Notes: a model not told the origin generated them from the letters alone. Positions 5,534 to 14,987 are shown, counted from the stretch's first letter. The stretch: DNA of 16,234 nucleotides from Fluviibacter sp964387485 (GCA_964387485.1 CAYLWV010000034.1:1-16234), one strand, 5' to 3'. Numbers and translations: made by a program.

Positions 5534-6853
5534 ATGAGTTTTTTTAAACATCACCGCATTCGTATTGCCGCAAAACTGGAGTCTCTAGTCTGTGCGACCG
5601 ATCAAAATCTTTCGCGTTGGAAGTCCAAGCTCCAGGAAATAGATTGGCCGCATCTGGCAAAAACGACCCCCGGTAAAGTTCACGCGGCGGCGCGTCAGCA
5701 TGTCACTCGCTTTCGGTCACGGCGTCCCCGTGACCAGTGGCTCATCGGTAGCGGTGCTTTTGTGCTGGTGCTGGCCGGCTTTGCGCTGATCGGCTATCTG
5801 AATGGTGATGGCAGCCCGTTAAAACGGGGTAAACCACCGATTCCGGTGGCGGTGCAGCAGGTTGTGGAAGGCGTATTTCCGATTCTGGTGGATGGTCTGG
5901 GCACCGTCACAGCACGGCGCGAAGTCGTGATTCGCACCCGCCTGGATGGTCAACTGGATAAAGTCCTGTTCCAGGAAGGACAGATGGTTAAGGCCGGTGA
6001 GCTGATCGCCGTCGTGGACCCCCGTGTTTACGAGGCGAAGGTCATGCAGGCCAAGGGGAAACTGGACCAGGATGAAGCCCTGTTAAAGGATCACCGCATC
6101 AAGCTGAAGCGCTATCAGACACTGTATAAGCAGGATTCGATTGCACGACAGGACCTGGATTCGCAAGCGGCGCTGGTGCAGCAGTTCGAAGGCGCCGTCG
6201 AAGCCGATAAAGGCTCACTGGAAGATGCAAAAACCCAGCTTTCCTATACCCAGATTACCGCGCCTTTTGATGGGCGGCTTGGCCTGCGTAAAGTCGATGC
6301 GGGCAACATTGTCAAAACCAGCGACACGAACGGTATTGTCACTCTGACCCAGGTGCAGCCGATTGATGTGCTGTTTACGATTCCGTCTGACCAGCTCCCG
6401 AAAATTCTTACACGCTTCAATGCCGGGGATACCATGCCGGTTTCGGCGTATGACCGGAATTTCCGCACGGTGATTGCCATAGGCGTGCTCAAATCGATCG
6501 ATAACGTCATTGATGCGACTACCGGGATGGTCAAGCTGAAAGCGGAATTCAGCAACGACGATCACGCACTGTTCCCGAATCAGTTTGTGAATGCCCGGCT
6601 CCTGGTGGAGGACCGTGATCAGTCGATCATCGCGCCTAGCAATGCCATTCTGCGCGGCAGCCAGGGAACCTATGTCTATGTGGTCGGCACTGACCAGACT
6701 GTCGCTGCCAAAACCGTCAAATTGGGTGGTACGCAGGGTGCCCAAGCAGAAATTCTCGAAGGTCTGACAGCGGGTGAGTCGGTGGTGGTCGATGGTTTCG
6801 ACAAGCTGAAACCCGGCGCCAAGGTCAACGTCGTACAGCGCCCGACCCGGTGA
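5534..6853 (+). CDS. mdtA: RND efflux periplasmic adaptor subunit MdtA
   Basis: This 439-residue membrane-fusion protein would link the MdtB/MdtC pump to the outer-membrane channel. One transmembrane anchor spans about 69-89. Next come a beta-barrel/lipoyl part starting near VDGLGTVTARREVVIRTRLD, an alpha-hairpin (about 155-215, LYKQDSIARQDLDSQAALVQ), the second lipoyl half (QITAPFDGRLGLRKVDAGN), and the beta-barrel and membrane-proximal domains (DALFPNQFVNARLLVE type motif). These match E. coli MdtA closely. The odd part is a basic N-terminal extension of about 68 residues before the anchor, which E. coli MdtA lacks. The frame is closed by a stop just upstream, so the ATG at 5534 is the first possible one. 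An AAGGG 12 bases upstream is a weak ribosome binding site. The gene overlaps mdtB by 4 bases. Confidence 0.93.
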   Translation: MSFFKHHRIRIAAKLESLVCATDQNLSRWKSKLQEIDWPHLAKTTPGKVHAAARQHVTRFRSRRPRDQWLIGSGAFVLVLAGFALIGYLNGDGSPLKRGKPPIPVAVQQVVEGVFPILVDGLGTVTARREVVIRTRLDGQLDKVLFQEGQMVKAGELIAVVDPRVYEAKVMQAKGKLDQDEALLKDHRIKLKRYQTLYKQDSIARQDLDSQAALVQQFEGAVEADKGSLEDAKTQLSYTQITAPFDGRLGLRKVDAGNIVKTSDTNGIVTLTQVQPIDVLFTIPSDQLPKILTRFNAGDTMPVSAYDRNFRTVIAIGVLKSIDNVIDATTGMVKLKAEFSNDDHALFPNQFVNARLLVEDRDQSIIAPSNAILRGSQGTYVYVVGTDQTVAAKTVKLGGTQGAQAEILEGLTAGESVVVDGFDKLKPGAKVNVVQRPTR

Positions 6854-9800
6854 ATCCCTCACGTCTGTTTATTCTCCGGCCGGTCGCTACCTCATTACTG
6901 ATGGTGGCGATTCTGCTGGTCGGCCTGATTGCCTACCGGCTGCTGCCTACTTCGGCCTTGCCGGAGGTGGATTATCCGACCATTCAGGTCAGCACCTTTT
7001 ATCCGGGAGCCAGCCCCGAAGTCATGACCGGCTCGGTGACGGCACCGCTGGAACGTCAGTTCGGACAAATGCCGGGCCTGGAGCAGATGACCTCGACTAG
7101 CTCGATGGGGAGTTCGGTCATCGTGCTGCGCTTTACGCTGGATATGGCGCTGGACGTTGCCGAACAGCAGGTACAGGCCGCCATTAATGCGGCCACTAAT
7201 CTGTTGCCCAAGGACCTGCCGACGCCCCCCATCTATAGCAAGGTGAATCCGGCGGATGCACCGATTCTGACCCTGGCGATTACCTCACCGACCTTACCGG
7301 TGACGAGACTGCACGATCTGGTGGAAACGCGTCTGGCGCAGAAGATATCGCAGGTCAGCGGTGTCGGCCTCGTATCTTTGAGTGGTGGCCGCCGACCAGC
7401 GGTACGCATTCAGGTCAACCCGACCAGCCTGGCGGCGATGAATCTGAGCTTCGAGGATTTACGCACCGCCATCGGCAACACCAACGTCAACGATCCGAAG
7501 GGCAGTTTTGACGGTGAGCTCCGCGCCGTGACGATTGATGCCAATGATCAGCTCAAATCGGCAGACGATTACCGCAACGTGATTGTTGCCTGGCGCAATG
7601 GTGCACCGGTGCGATTGAACCAGGTGGCCGACGTCGGGGAGGGTGCCGAGAACGCATATCTCTCCGCCTGGGTGAATCGTCAGCCGGCCGTCATTGTGAA
7701 CGTCCAGCGCCAGCCCGGCGCCAACGTGATTGAGGTGGTTGACCGCATTAAGGCGCTGCTGCCCCAGCTGCAGGCCAGCCTGCCGGCTGCGGCCGAACTG
7801 AAGGTGCTGACCGACCGGACCATTACGATCCGTGCGTCGGTCGATGATGTCCGTTCCGAACTCATGCTGGCCATTGCCCTGGTGGTGATGGTGATTTATT
7901 TGTTCCTGCGCAGTATCCCGGCCACGATTATTCCGTCAGTCGCCGTACCGTTATCTCTCATTGGTACTTTTGCGGTGATGTACCTGGCCGGTTTTTCAAT
8001 CAACAATCTAAGTCTGATGGCGCTGACGATTGCCACCGGCTTTGTAGTCGATGACGCCATCGTCATGATTGAAAACATTGCCCGCCATCGCGAGCTTGGA
8101 GAAACGCCACTCAATGCCGCCCTGAAGGGCGCGCGCGAGATCGGCTTCACGATCATTTCGCTGACAATCTCCCTGATTGCCGTTCTGATCCCGTTGCTGT
8201 TCATGACCGATGTGGTGGGCCGGCTGTTCCGCGAATTTGCCATTACGCTGGCCGTGGCGATTCTGATTTCGGCGTTTGTGTCGCTGACACTGACGCCGAT
8301 GATGTGCGCCAGGTTGCTGACAGACGATGCGCATGCCGTCAAACACGGGGCGTTCATGCGCTGGATCGAAACCTCGTTTGATCGCCTGATTGCCCGGTAC
8401 GAAACGGCACTCAACTGGGTGCTGGACCGGCAGAAGCTGACGCTCCAGGTGGCCATTGGCACCCTGGTGCTGACGGTGTTGCTCTATCTGCTCATTCCCA
8501 AAGGATTTTTTCCGGTCGAGGATACGGGCGTCATCCAGGGGGTGACTGAAGCCGACCAGACCGTGTCTTTCCAGGCCATGTCGGCCCGCCAGCAGGCCGT
8601 GGCGGATGCCATCCTACAGGACCCGGCAGTGGAGAGCCTGTCGTCCTTCATCGGGATCGACGGTGCCAACACCACGCTAAATAGCGGCCGTATCCAGATC
8701 AACCTGAAACCCATTGCCGAACGGGATGACCGCGTTGAAGCCGTCATTCACCGCCTATTGGAAAAAACCCGCGAAATTCCCGGAATCAGTCTGTTCCTGC
8801 AACCGGTACAGGATCTGACGATTGAAGACCGGGTCAGCAAAAACCGGTATCAGTTCACACTGGAAGGGCCGGATGAGCGCTCTGTGGTCCAGGCCACGCA
8901 ACGTCTGGTCGAACGCTTGCGCCAGTCCCGCCGGCTAGCCGATGTCAGTAGTGATCTGCAGACTCGGGGTCTGCAGGTGTATGTGGACATTGACCGGGAT
9001 ACCGCCGGCCGTCTGGGTGTATCAGTGGATGCGATTGATAATGCCCTGTACAGCGCCTATGGTCAGCGCCTGATCTCCACGATTTACACGCAATCTAACC
9101 AATACCGCGTGGTGCTTGAGGCATCACCCGGCTTCCGGGTGGACCCGCAGTCGCTGAAGCAGCTCTATGTCCCCTCATTGAACGGACAACAGATTCCGAT
9201 GAATGTGCTGGCACAGATCCGCGAAGCGGAGACGGCGCTGGCAATCAACCATTACAGCCAATTTCCTGCGGCGACGGTATCTTTCAATCTGCCATCCGGC
9301 GTCTCGCTGGGTAATGCCGTTGATGCCGTGCGCGAGGCTGAAGCGGAAATCGGTTTACCGATGGGGGTTCGCAGTCATTTCCAGGGCGCCGCCAAGGCCT
9401 TCGAATCTTCTTTGACGAGCACCGTGCTGCTGATCCTGGCGGCCATTGTGACGATGTATATCGTGCTCGGTGTGCTGTACGAGAGCTACATCCATCCGAT
9501 CACCATTCTTTCAACGCTGCCGTCGGCCGGCGTTGGCGCCTTGCTCTCGCTCATGCTCACGGGTAACGACCTGGGCATCATTGGCATTATCGGCATCATT
9601 TTGCTGATCGGTATCGTCAAAAAGAACGCCATCATGATGATCGATTTTGCGCTGGATGCCGAGCGTAGGGAAGGGCTGGCACCGCGTGATGCGATTCATC
9701 AGGCCTGTCTGCTGCGCTTCCGCCCAATTCTGATGACGACGATGGCGGCACTGCTGGGGGCTTTGCCGCTCATGCTGGGTGGTGGGATTGGTAGTGAGTT

Positions 9801-9981
9801 ACGCCAACCACTGGGTATCGCGATGGTGGGCGGGTTGTTACTGAGCCAGCTCCTGACGTTGTTCACAACTCCGGTGATTTATCTGTATTTTGATCGGCTG
9901 GCTCGCCGCATCAAGGACCGGACGGGCTGGGATCTGAATGCCGCACCCACCGTGAATCATCAGGGCAGCCATCCGCTGTGA
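6850..9981 (+). CDS. mdtB: RND multidrug efflux inner-membrane subunit MdtB
   Basis: This 1043-residue proton-driven RND transporter (HAE1 type) starts at a GTG that overlaps the mdtA stop (GTGA). It has the expected layout. TM1 is near the N-terminus (RPVATSLLMVAILLVGLIAY). A large periplasmic porter loop follows, with EVDYPTIQVSTFYPGASPE. TM2-TM6 begin near residue 337. The paired acidic residues Asp401-Asp402 in TM4 (GFVVDDAIVMIEN) relay protons. A second loop and TM7-TM12 complete the protein. FSINNLSLMALTIATGF and RLFREFAITLAVAILIS are nearly identical to E. coli MdtB. It is followed by a second, different pump gene, so the two probably form the MdtB2C heterotrimer known from E. coli. 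In E. coli this system exports bile salts and novobiocin; the substrates here are unknown. Confidence 0.95.
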   Translation: MNPSRLFILRPVATSLLMVAILLVGLIAYRLLPTSALPEVDYPTIQVSTFYPGASPEVMTGSVTAPLERQFGQMPGLEQMTSTSSMGSSVIVLRFTLDMALDVAEQQVQAAINAATNLLPKDLPTPPIYSKVNPADAPILTLAITSPTLPVTRLHDLVETRLAQKISQVSGVGLVSLSGGRRPAVRIQVNPTSLAAMNLSFEDLRTAIGNTNVNDPKGSFDGELRAVTIDANDQLKSADDYRNVIVAWRNGAPVRLNQVADVGEGAENAYLSAWVNRQPAVIVNVQRQPGANVIEVVDRIKALLPQLQASLPAAAELKVLTDRTITIRASVDDVRSELMLAIALVVMVIYLFLRSIPATIIPSVAVPLSLIGTFAVMYLAGFSINNLSLMALTIATGFVVDDAIVMIENIARHRELGETPLNAALKGAREIGFTIISLTISLIAVLIPLLFMTDVVGRLFREFAITLAVAILISAFVSLTLTPMMCARLLTDDAHAVKHGAFMRWIETSFDRLIARYETALNWVLDRQKLTLQVAIGTLVLTVLLYLLIPKGFFPVEDTGVIQGVTEADQTVSFQAMSARQQAVADAILQDPAVESLSSFIGIDGANTTLNSGRIQINLKPIAERDDRVEAVIHRLLEKTREIPGISLFLQPVQDLTIEDRVSKNRYQFTLEGPDERSVVQATQRLVERLRQSRRLADVSSDLQTRGLQVYVDIDRDTAGRLGVSVDAIDNALYSAYGQRLISTIYTQSNQYRVVLEASPGFRVDPQSLKQLYVPSLNGQQIPMNVLAQIREAETALAINHYSQFPAATVSFNLPSGVSLGNAVDAVREAEAEIGLPMGVRSHFQGAAKAFESSLTSTVLLILAAIVTMYIVLGVLYESYIHPITILSTLPSAGVGALLSLMLTGNDLGIIGIIGIILLIGIVKKNAIMMIDFALDAERREGLAPRDAIHQACLLRFRPILMTTMAALLGALPLMLGGGIGSELRQPLGIAMVGGLLLSQLLTLFTTPVIYLYFDRLARRIKDRTGWDLNAAPTVNHQGSHPL

Positions 9982-12900
9982 ACTGGCTACGGCTCTTTGT
10001 CGAACGTCCGATAGCGACCACCCTGCTGGTCGTCGCCATCACGATTTCCGGAATTATCGGTTTTCTGCAGCTACCGGTAGCGCCGCTGCCGCAGGTGGAT
10101 TTTCCGACGATTTCTGTCCGGGCATCACTGGCCGGTGCCAGCCCGGAAACGATGGCGTCGAGTATTGCCACACCTCTGGAGCGCTCTCTAAGCCGTATTG
10201 CCGGCGTGACGGAAATGACCTCCATCAGCACGCAGGGCTCGACGAATATCACCTTGCAGTTTGATCTGGACCGCAATATCGACGGTGCCGCTCGTGATGT
10301 GCAGGCGGCCATTGTGGCGGCTCGCGCCTTGTTACCCACGGGCTTACCGTCCAATCCGACGTACCGCAAGGTGAACCCGGCAGATTCACCGATCATGGTC
10401 ATGGCACTGACGTCGGAAACCCTGGGGGTTGAACAGATTTACGACGTCGCTGATTCCGTACTGGCTCAGAAGCTGGCCCAGGTCAGCGGCATTGGTCAGG
10501 TCACGGTCGGTGGTAGTGCACAGCCTGCGGTGCGCGTCACCATCGTTCCCGGTGTCATTCAGGCGATGGGCATCAGCACGGAAGACATCCGAAACGCGGT
10601 CCTCAAGGCCAATATGAACCTGCCCAAGGGCACGCTGGAAAACGACCATCGCCAGTGGCAGATTCAGGCCAATGATCAGGCCAAGACGGCGGCGGACTAT
10701 AAACCGGTGATTGTGGTCTGGCGTAACGGTGCCCCGGTGCGGCTCGAGGATGTGGCCACGGTCAGTGATTCGGTCCAGGATATTCGCAACATTGGCCTGA
10801 CCAACGGCAAACGCTCGGTGATGCTCATTCTGTACCGTCANNNNNNNNNNNNNNNNNNNNNNNNNNNNNNNNNNNNNNNNNNNNNNNNNNNNNNNNNNNN
10901 NNNNNNNNNNNNNNNNNNNNNNNNNNNNNNNNNNNNNNNNAGCCTCGACAATCTGAGCCTGATGGCATTAACCATCGCCACAGGCTTTGTGGTCGATGAT
11001 GCGATTGTCGTGCTGGAAAACATCAGCCGGCATCGGGAGGCAGGCATGCCGTTGCGCCAAGCAGTCCTGCAGGGTACCCGCGAAGTCAGCTTTACCGTCA
11101 TCTCGATCAGTCTGTCGCTGATTGCCGTATTTCTGCCGATTCTCTTGATGGGCGGCATCATCGGACGTTTGTTCCGTGAGTTTGCCGTCGTGCTATCGAT
11201 TGCGATCCTGATCTCCATGGTGATTTCGCTGACTGTGACACCCATGATGACGGATATTCTGCTGCGCACACATCAACCCACGGATGGCCAAAGGCAAGCG
11301 ATACAGCCCGAACAGCGTCGCTTGGCACGGCTGCGCCGCGCCTATCACTGGCTGCCTCGTGTATTACAGGGCATGCAACATGGTTTCGGCATCGGCTTTG
11401 AAAAAACCTACGAGGCTTATGCCCGCACCATTGCCTGGGCACTCGATCACCGCAAGCTCATGCTGGCCGGGCTTTTTCTGACGATCGGGCTCAACGTCTA
11501 TCTGTACAAAGTCGTGCCCAAAGGCTTTTTTCCTCAGCAGGATACCGGCCGCATCATGGGCTTTATTCAGGCGGATCAGTCAGTGTCGTTCAACACCATG
11601 AAAGACAAGCTCGGCAAGTTCATCGAGATCATCAAGGACGATCCTGCCGTCGACATGGTGTCGGGATTTACCGGTGGCTCGCAGCGTAATAGCGGTATCG
11701 TCTTTATTTCCCTGAAGCCGTTAAATGAGCGGCATCTGTCGGCCGATGAGGTCGTCAACCGGCTACGACCAAAATTAGGGCGTGAACCTGGCGCGGGTCT
11801 CTTCCTAGTACCGATGCAGGATATCCGCATCGGTGGCCGGCCGTCCAATGCCCAGTACCAGTTCTCGTTGCAGAGTGATGACATCGAAGAGCTCCGTGAA
11901 TGGGAGCCCAGAATCCGTGCGGCGCTCAGTAAGCTGCCGGTGCTGGCTGATGTGAATACGGATCAGCAGGATCTGGGCTTGCAGACCCGGGTCGAGGTTG
12001 ATCGGGATGCAGCATTCCGTCTGGGCATTACGCCGAAAATGATCGACGCCGCACTCAATAACCTGTTTGGCCAGCGTCAGGTGTCGGTGATCTATAACCC
12101 TTTGAATCAGTACCGAGTTGTGCTGGAGGCTGCACCGGAATACACCGAGTCACCACAAACGCTGGAACGTATGATGCTGACAGTTCCCGCCACTGCAACC
12201 GCACCGGCAAAACAGGTGGCATTAAGCAGTATCGCCCATCTTGTTGCAGAAAAAACGCCGCTGGCAGTGAACCATGAGGGGGCCTTCGTCGTGTCAACAC
12301 TGTCGTTCAACCTGCCTCTGGGCGTATCACTCTCCCAGGCGACGGAATCCATCCAGCAGACCCTGCTGGAGCTTGGCGTTCCGGATTCTATCCGAGGCAC
12401 ATTTTCGGGCAGTGCCAAAGCCTTTCAGGCGTCATTGAAGTCGCAACCATTGCTCATTCTGGCAGCGATTATTGCAGTCTATATTGTGCTGGGTATGCTC
12501 TATGAAAGCCTGATTCATCCACTAACCATTCTGTCGACGCTACCCTCGGCCGGTGTCGGTGCCTTACTGGCAATTCTGGTAACGGGCACCGACTTCAATA
12601 TCATTTCGCTGATTGGTGTCATCCTGTTAATTGGAATTGTGAAGAAAAACGCGATCATGATGATCGACTTCGCAATTACGGCAAGGCGCGCCGGTGTGCA
12701 AGCTCGAGAGGCGATCCATCAGGCCTGTCTGCGCCGCTTCCGTCCAATTCTGATGACCACCTTTGCGGCGCTCTTTGCCGCGATTCCTCTGGCAATTGGC
12801 CATGGCGATGGTGCGGAATTGCGCGTACCGCTGGGGGTGGCAATTGTCGGCGGTCTGATTCTCAGTCAATTACTCACGCTTTACACCACACCCGTGGTTT

Positions 12901-12983
12901 ATCTGGCACTCGACCGGTTTACGAAGCAGGGAAGGGCACAACGTCTTCCGGCTAAAATAGCAGGTGCGGAACCCACAACATGA
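9978..12983 (+). CDS. mdtC: RND multidrug efflux inner-membrane subunit MdtC (interrupted by an assembly gap)
   Basis: This second RND pump subunit starts at a GTG overlapping the mdtB stop by 4 bases. It follows the MdtC pattern: RPIATTLLVVAITISGIIGF as TM1, and PLPQVDFPTISVRASLAGAS in the porter domain. The TM4 acidic pair is GFVVDDAIVVLENISRHREA, with LLIGIVKKNAIMMIDFAITA in the second half. The visible length of 1001 residues includes 34 unknown residues from 100 N. E. coli MdtC has about 95 residues in that stretch, covering the end of the first loop, TM2 and most of TM3. The true gap is therefore probably near 280 bases. The frame is unbroken on both sides. A segment between TM6 and TM7 (around HQPTDGQRQAIQPEQRR) is longer than in E. 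coli. Confidence 0.94.
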   Translation: MNWLRLFVERPIATTLLVVAITISGIIGFLQLPVAPLPQVDFPTISVRASLAGASPETMASSIATPLERSLSRIAGVTEMTSISTQGSTNITLQFDLDRNIDGAARDVQAAIVAARALLPTGLPSNPTYRKVNPADSPIMVMALTSETLGVEQIYDVADSVLAQKLAQVSGIGQVTVGGSAQPAVRVTIVPGVIQAMGISTEDIRNAVLKANMNLPKGTLENDHRQWQIQANDQAKTAADYKPVIVVWRNGAPVRLEDVATVSDSVQDIRNIGLTNGKRSVMLILYRXXXXXXXXXXXXXXXXXXXXXXXXXXXXXXXXXXSLDNLSLMALTIATGFVVDDAIVVLENISRHREAGMPLRQAVLQGTREVSFTVISISLSLIAVFLPILLMGGIIGRLFREFAVVLSIAILISMVISLTVTPMMTDILLRTHQPTDGQRQAIQPEQRRLARLRRAYHWLPRVLQGMQHGFGIGFEKTYEAYARTIAWALDHRKLMLAGLFLTIGLNVYLYKVVPKGFFPQQDTGRIMGFIQADQSVSFNTMKDKLGKFIEIIKDDPAVDMVSGFTGGSQRNSGIVFISLKPLNERHLSADEVVNRLRPKLGREPGAGLFLVPMQDIRIGGRPSNAQYQFSLQSDDIEELREWEPRIRAALSKLPVLADVNTDQQDLGLQTRVEVDRDAAFRLGITPKMIDAALNNLFGQRQVSVIYNPLNQYRVVLEAAPEYTESPQTLERMMLTVPATATAPAKQVALSSIAHLVAEKTPLAVNHEGAFVVSTLSFNLPLGVSLSQATESIQQTLLELGVPDSIRGTFSGSAKAFQASLKSQPLLILAAIIAVYIVLGMLYESLIHPLTILSTLPSAGVGALLAILVTGTDFNIISLIGVILLIGIVKKNAIMMIDFAITARRAGVQAREAIHQACLRRFRPILMTTFAALFAAIPLAIGHGDGAELRVPLGVAIVGGLILSQLLTLYTTPVVYLALDRFTKQGRAQRLPAKIAGAEPTT
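10841..10940. other. Assembly gap (100 N)
   Basis: Exactly 100 N separate the mdtC codons ending near MLILYRQ from those starting SLDNLSLMALT. The round number indicates a placeholder rather than a measured length. Comparison with E. coli MdtC suggests about 280 bases are missing. Confidence 0.99.
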
Positions 12984-14554
12984 CAAAACGACCCGTCTTC
13001 CTTCATCAGACACCCTGGCTGCTTCTAGGGCTTACGGCCAGTGCACTGATTTCTGGCTGCGCTGTCGGACCAGATTACGTGCGCCCTGAAGTGCCGATGT
13101 CTACCGAATTCAAGCCGACGCCGGGTTGGAAAATCGCAGTCCCGGAAGATGATGTGACCAAGGGTGCGTGGTGGAATATCTACCGCGACCCGGTACTCAA
13201 TGAACTGATGGACCAGGTTGAGCCGAACAATCAGAACATTGCACTGTACGTTGCCCGTGTGCGTCAAGCTCAGGCCCTGGCCAGCGGTGCGAATGCCGCA
13301 CGCTATCCCACGTTCGGCCTCAATGCCGATGGCGGGCGGGATGCATCGGGAACCGGCAACAAATCCCAGCTGGTCAACCCGGATGGCTCAATTAACGATG
13401 GCAGCATCTACAATACCGTGAACCTTTATGGTGGCGTGAGCTGGGATGCGGATCTCTGGGGCAAGCTCCGCCGCAACGTAGAATCCAAAGATGCCAGTTT
13501 TGTCGCCAGTGTTGCCGACCTTGAAAACGCCAAACTCTCAATACAAACCCAGTTGGCTCAGGCCTATTTTTTGCTACGCTCCCTGGACTCCCAGAAAGTA
13601 CTCCTGGAAAGCACGGCCAAATCCAATTTACGGGGTGTGACCCTTTCCAAAAACCAGTATGAAGTCGGCGTTAAAGCGCGTGCCGATTTTATTAACGCGG
13701 ATGCGCAATATAAAAGCGTTCAGGCACAACAGATCGACGTTGGCGTCAACCGGGCGGCTCAGGAATCACTGATCGCGGTACTGATCGGTAAACCGGCCTC
13801 CGATTTTTCGATGGCCTTCAACCCGTTGCCGACACGAGGGACGCTGGTTGTGCCGGTGGTCCCGCCGGGTTTACCCTCTGAACTGCTAGAGCGCCGGCCG
13901 GATGTAGCGGCAGCGGAACGCCGCATGGCGTCGGCAAATGCCCAGATCGGTTACCAGATGGCCGCCTACTATCCAAGCCTGACGCTCAATAGTAGCCAGA
14001 ACAACATCGGTTATCTGGGCTCCTCATTCAGCCAGCTACTCACCACGCCTTTTCTTTACTGGGGCCTGGGCCCGAGTCTGGCGCTGACCGTGCTCGACTT
14101 TGGCGCCCGTGCTGCCAATGTCGAACAGGCGCGTGGTGTCTACGATGAAAACGTGGCGACTTACCGGCAAACGGTTTTAACGGCGATTCAGGAAGTCGAG
14201 ACGCAGCTGGCGGCATTGAGAATTTACCAGCAGGAATCGGTGATCCAGGATCAGGCGGCAGAGCTGGGTGAGCTGGGCGTTAACATTGCCCTGAACCGCT
14301 ACGAAGCCGGCATTGACAACTACACCAACGTCGTCGTTGCGCAGAATAATGCATTGAATTATCAGCAGAAATCTATCACCATTGCCCAGCAGCGCCTCAA
14401 CGCCAGCGTGCTGCTGATCAAAGCACTGGGGGGTAGCTGGTCGACCCAGGCAGCCAAAGCAGCCGCCACCAACGACAAAACACTATCGACGACGCAAACC
14501 CAGCAACAGCAGGCCACCCAGAACGAGCAAGCCAATCAGCGACCAGGCGGGTAA
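12980..14554 (+). CDS. Outer-membrane factor lipoprotein of the RND pump (OprM/NodT family)
   Basis: This 524-residue TolC-like channel would complete the tripartite exporter. The signal peptide ends in the lipobox LISGC, so Cys is lipidated, and the mature part opens with AVGPDYVRPEVP, the typical NodT/OprM start. Two repeated outer-membrane efflux domains follow, with YGGVSWDADLWGKLRRNVES in the first and LLERRPDVAAAERRMASANA before the second. ALTVLDFGARAANVEQARG is the second-repeat equivalent. The start ATG overlaps the mdtC stop (ATGA). The last 35 or so residues form a glutamine-rich, low-complexity tail that lies antisense to the end of dsbB. E. coli mdtABC uses TolC from elsewhere, so a dedicated channel gene is a difference. 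The precise gene name is not certain. Confidence 0.93.
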   Translation: MTKRPVFLHQTPWLLLGLTASALISGCAVGPDYVRPEVPMSTEFKPTPGWKIAVPEDDVTKGAWWNIYRDPVLNELMDQVEPNNQNIALYVARVRQAQALASGANAARYPTFGLNADGGRDASGTGNKSQLVNPDGSINDGSIYNTVNLYGGVSWDADLWGKLRRNVESKDASFVASVADLENAKLSIQTQLAQAYFLLRSLDSQKVLLESTAKSNLRGVTLSKNQYEVGVKARADFINADAQYKSVQAQQIDVGVNRAAQESLIAVLIGKPASDFSMAFNPLPTRGTLVVPVVPPGLPSELLERRPDVAAAERRMASANAQIGYQMAAYYPSLTLNSSQNNIGYLGSSFSQLLTTPFLYWGLGPSLALTVLDFGARAANVEQARGVYDENVATYRQTVLTAIQEVETQLAALRIYQQESVIQDQAAELGELGVNIALNRYEAGIDNYTNVVVAQNNALNYQQKSITIAQQRLNASVLLIKALGGSWSTQAAKAAATNDKTLSTTQTQQQQATQNEQANQRPGG

Positions 14555-14980
14555 GGGCAGGCCGAGCAGAGGGGGAATCGGGTCCGAACACAGGCCCAGC
14601 GCGACAAAGACTTTCGGAAACCACTGGGCCGGTGGTAGCCCATTCAGAAACAGCTCTACAGGGTCGCGGCCACAGAGGATTTCCGGATGGCTCAGAACCC
14701 AGAGATTACGAACCGCTGCGCTGATGCCCACCAGCGCCCCCAGTAAGCCAATGATTACCCAGAGCACGCGAATAACGTGGAATGGCATCAGAATGCAAAG
14801 AAGGGCACTCAAACCAACCAACAGGAAGGCATAACGCTGGATAATGCACATCGTACAGGGCTGCAAACCTTTGCCGTGTTGCATGTACAAAGCGGTAGCC
14901 AGAGCAATAACGGCCCCAACAACAACAAGTAGATTGCAAACAAACGGTCCTAGCCAATTGATTTTCTGTTGATTTCGCAT
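14483..14980 (-). CDS. dsbB: Disulfide bond formation protein DsbB
   Basis: This 165-residue inner-membrane protein would reoxidise periplasmic DsbA and pass the electrons to quinone. Four transmembrane segments are visible. The two periplasmic cysteine pairs are present: Cys42/Cys45 in QPCTMCIIQR, and Cys103 (ILCGRDP) with Cys131 (GLCSDP). Arg49 corresponds to the quinone-site Arg48 of E. coli. Spacing is almost identical to E. coli DsbB (41, 44, 104, 130). A TTG at 15001 would add 7 residues. I chose the ATG at 14980 because it matches the family length, though it has no clear ribosome binding site. The 3' end overlaps the efflux channel gene by 72 bases on the opposite strand. The 5' end faces rluA across 38 bases. 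Confidence 0.93.
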   Translation of the reverse strand: MRNQQKINWLGPFVCNLLVVVGAVIALATALYMQHGKGLQPCTMCIIQRYAFLLVGLSALLCILMPFHVIRVLWVIIGLLGALVGISAAVRNLWVLSHPEILCGRDPVELFLNGLPPAQWFPKVFVALGLCSDPIPPLLGLPLPAWSLIGLLVLGGLLLLGLRRR

Positions 14981-14987
14981 AGAGATG

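Noticed and set aside
6215..6862. 215-codon minus-strand reading frame inside mdtA
   Set aside because: It is a shadow of mdtA, whose own translation is conserved throughout; there is no ribosome binding site or domain.
7896..8462. 188-codon minus-strand reading frame inside mdtB
   Set aside because: Its composition (rich in Ser, Thr, Arg, Ile and Met) is typical of the complement of RND membrane segments; mdtB is the real gene.
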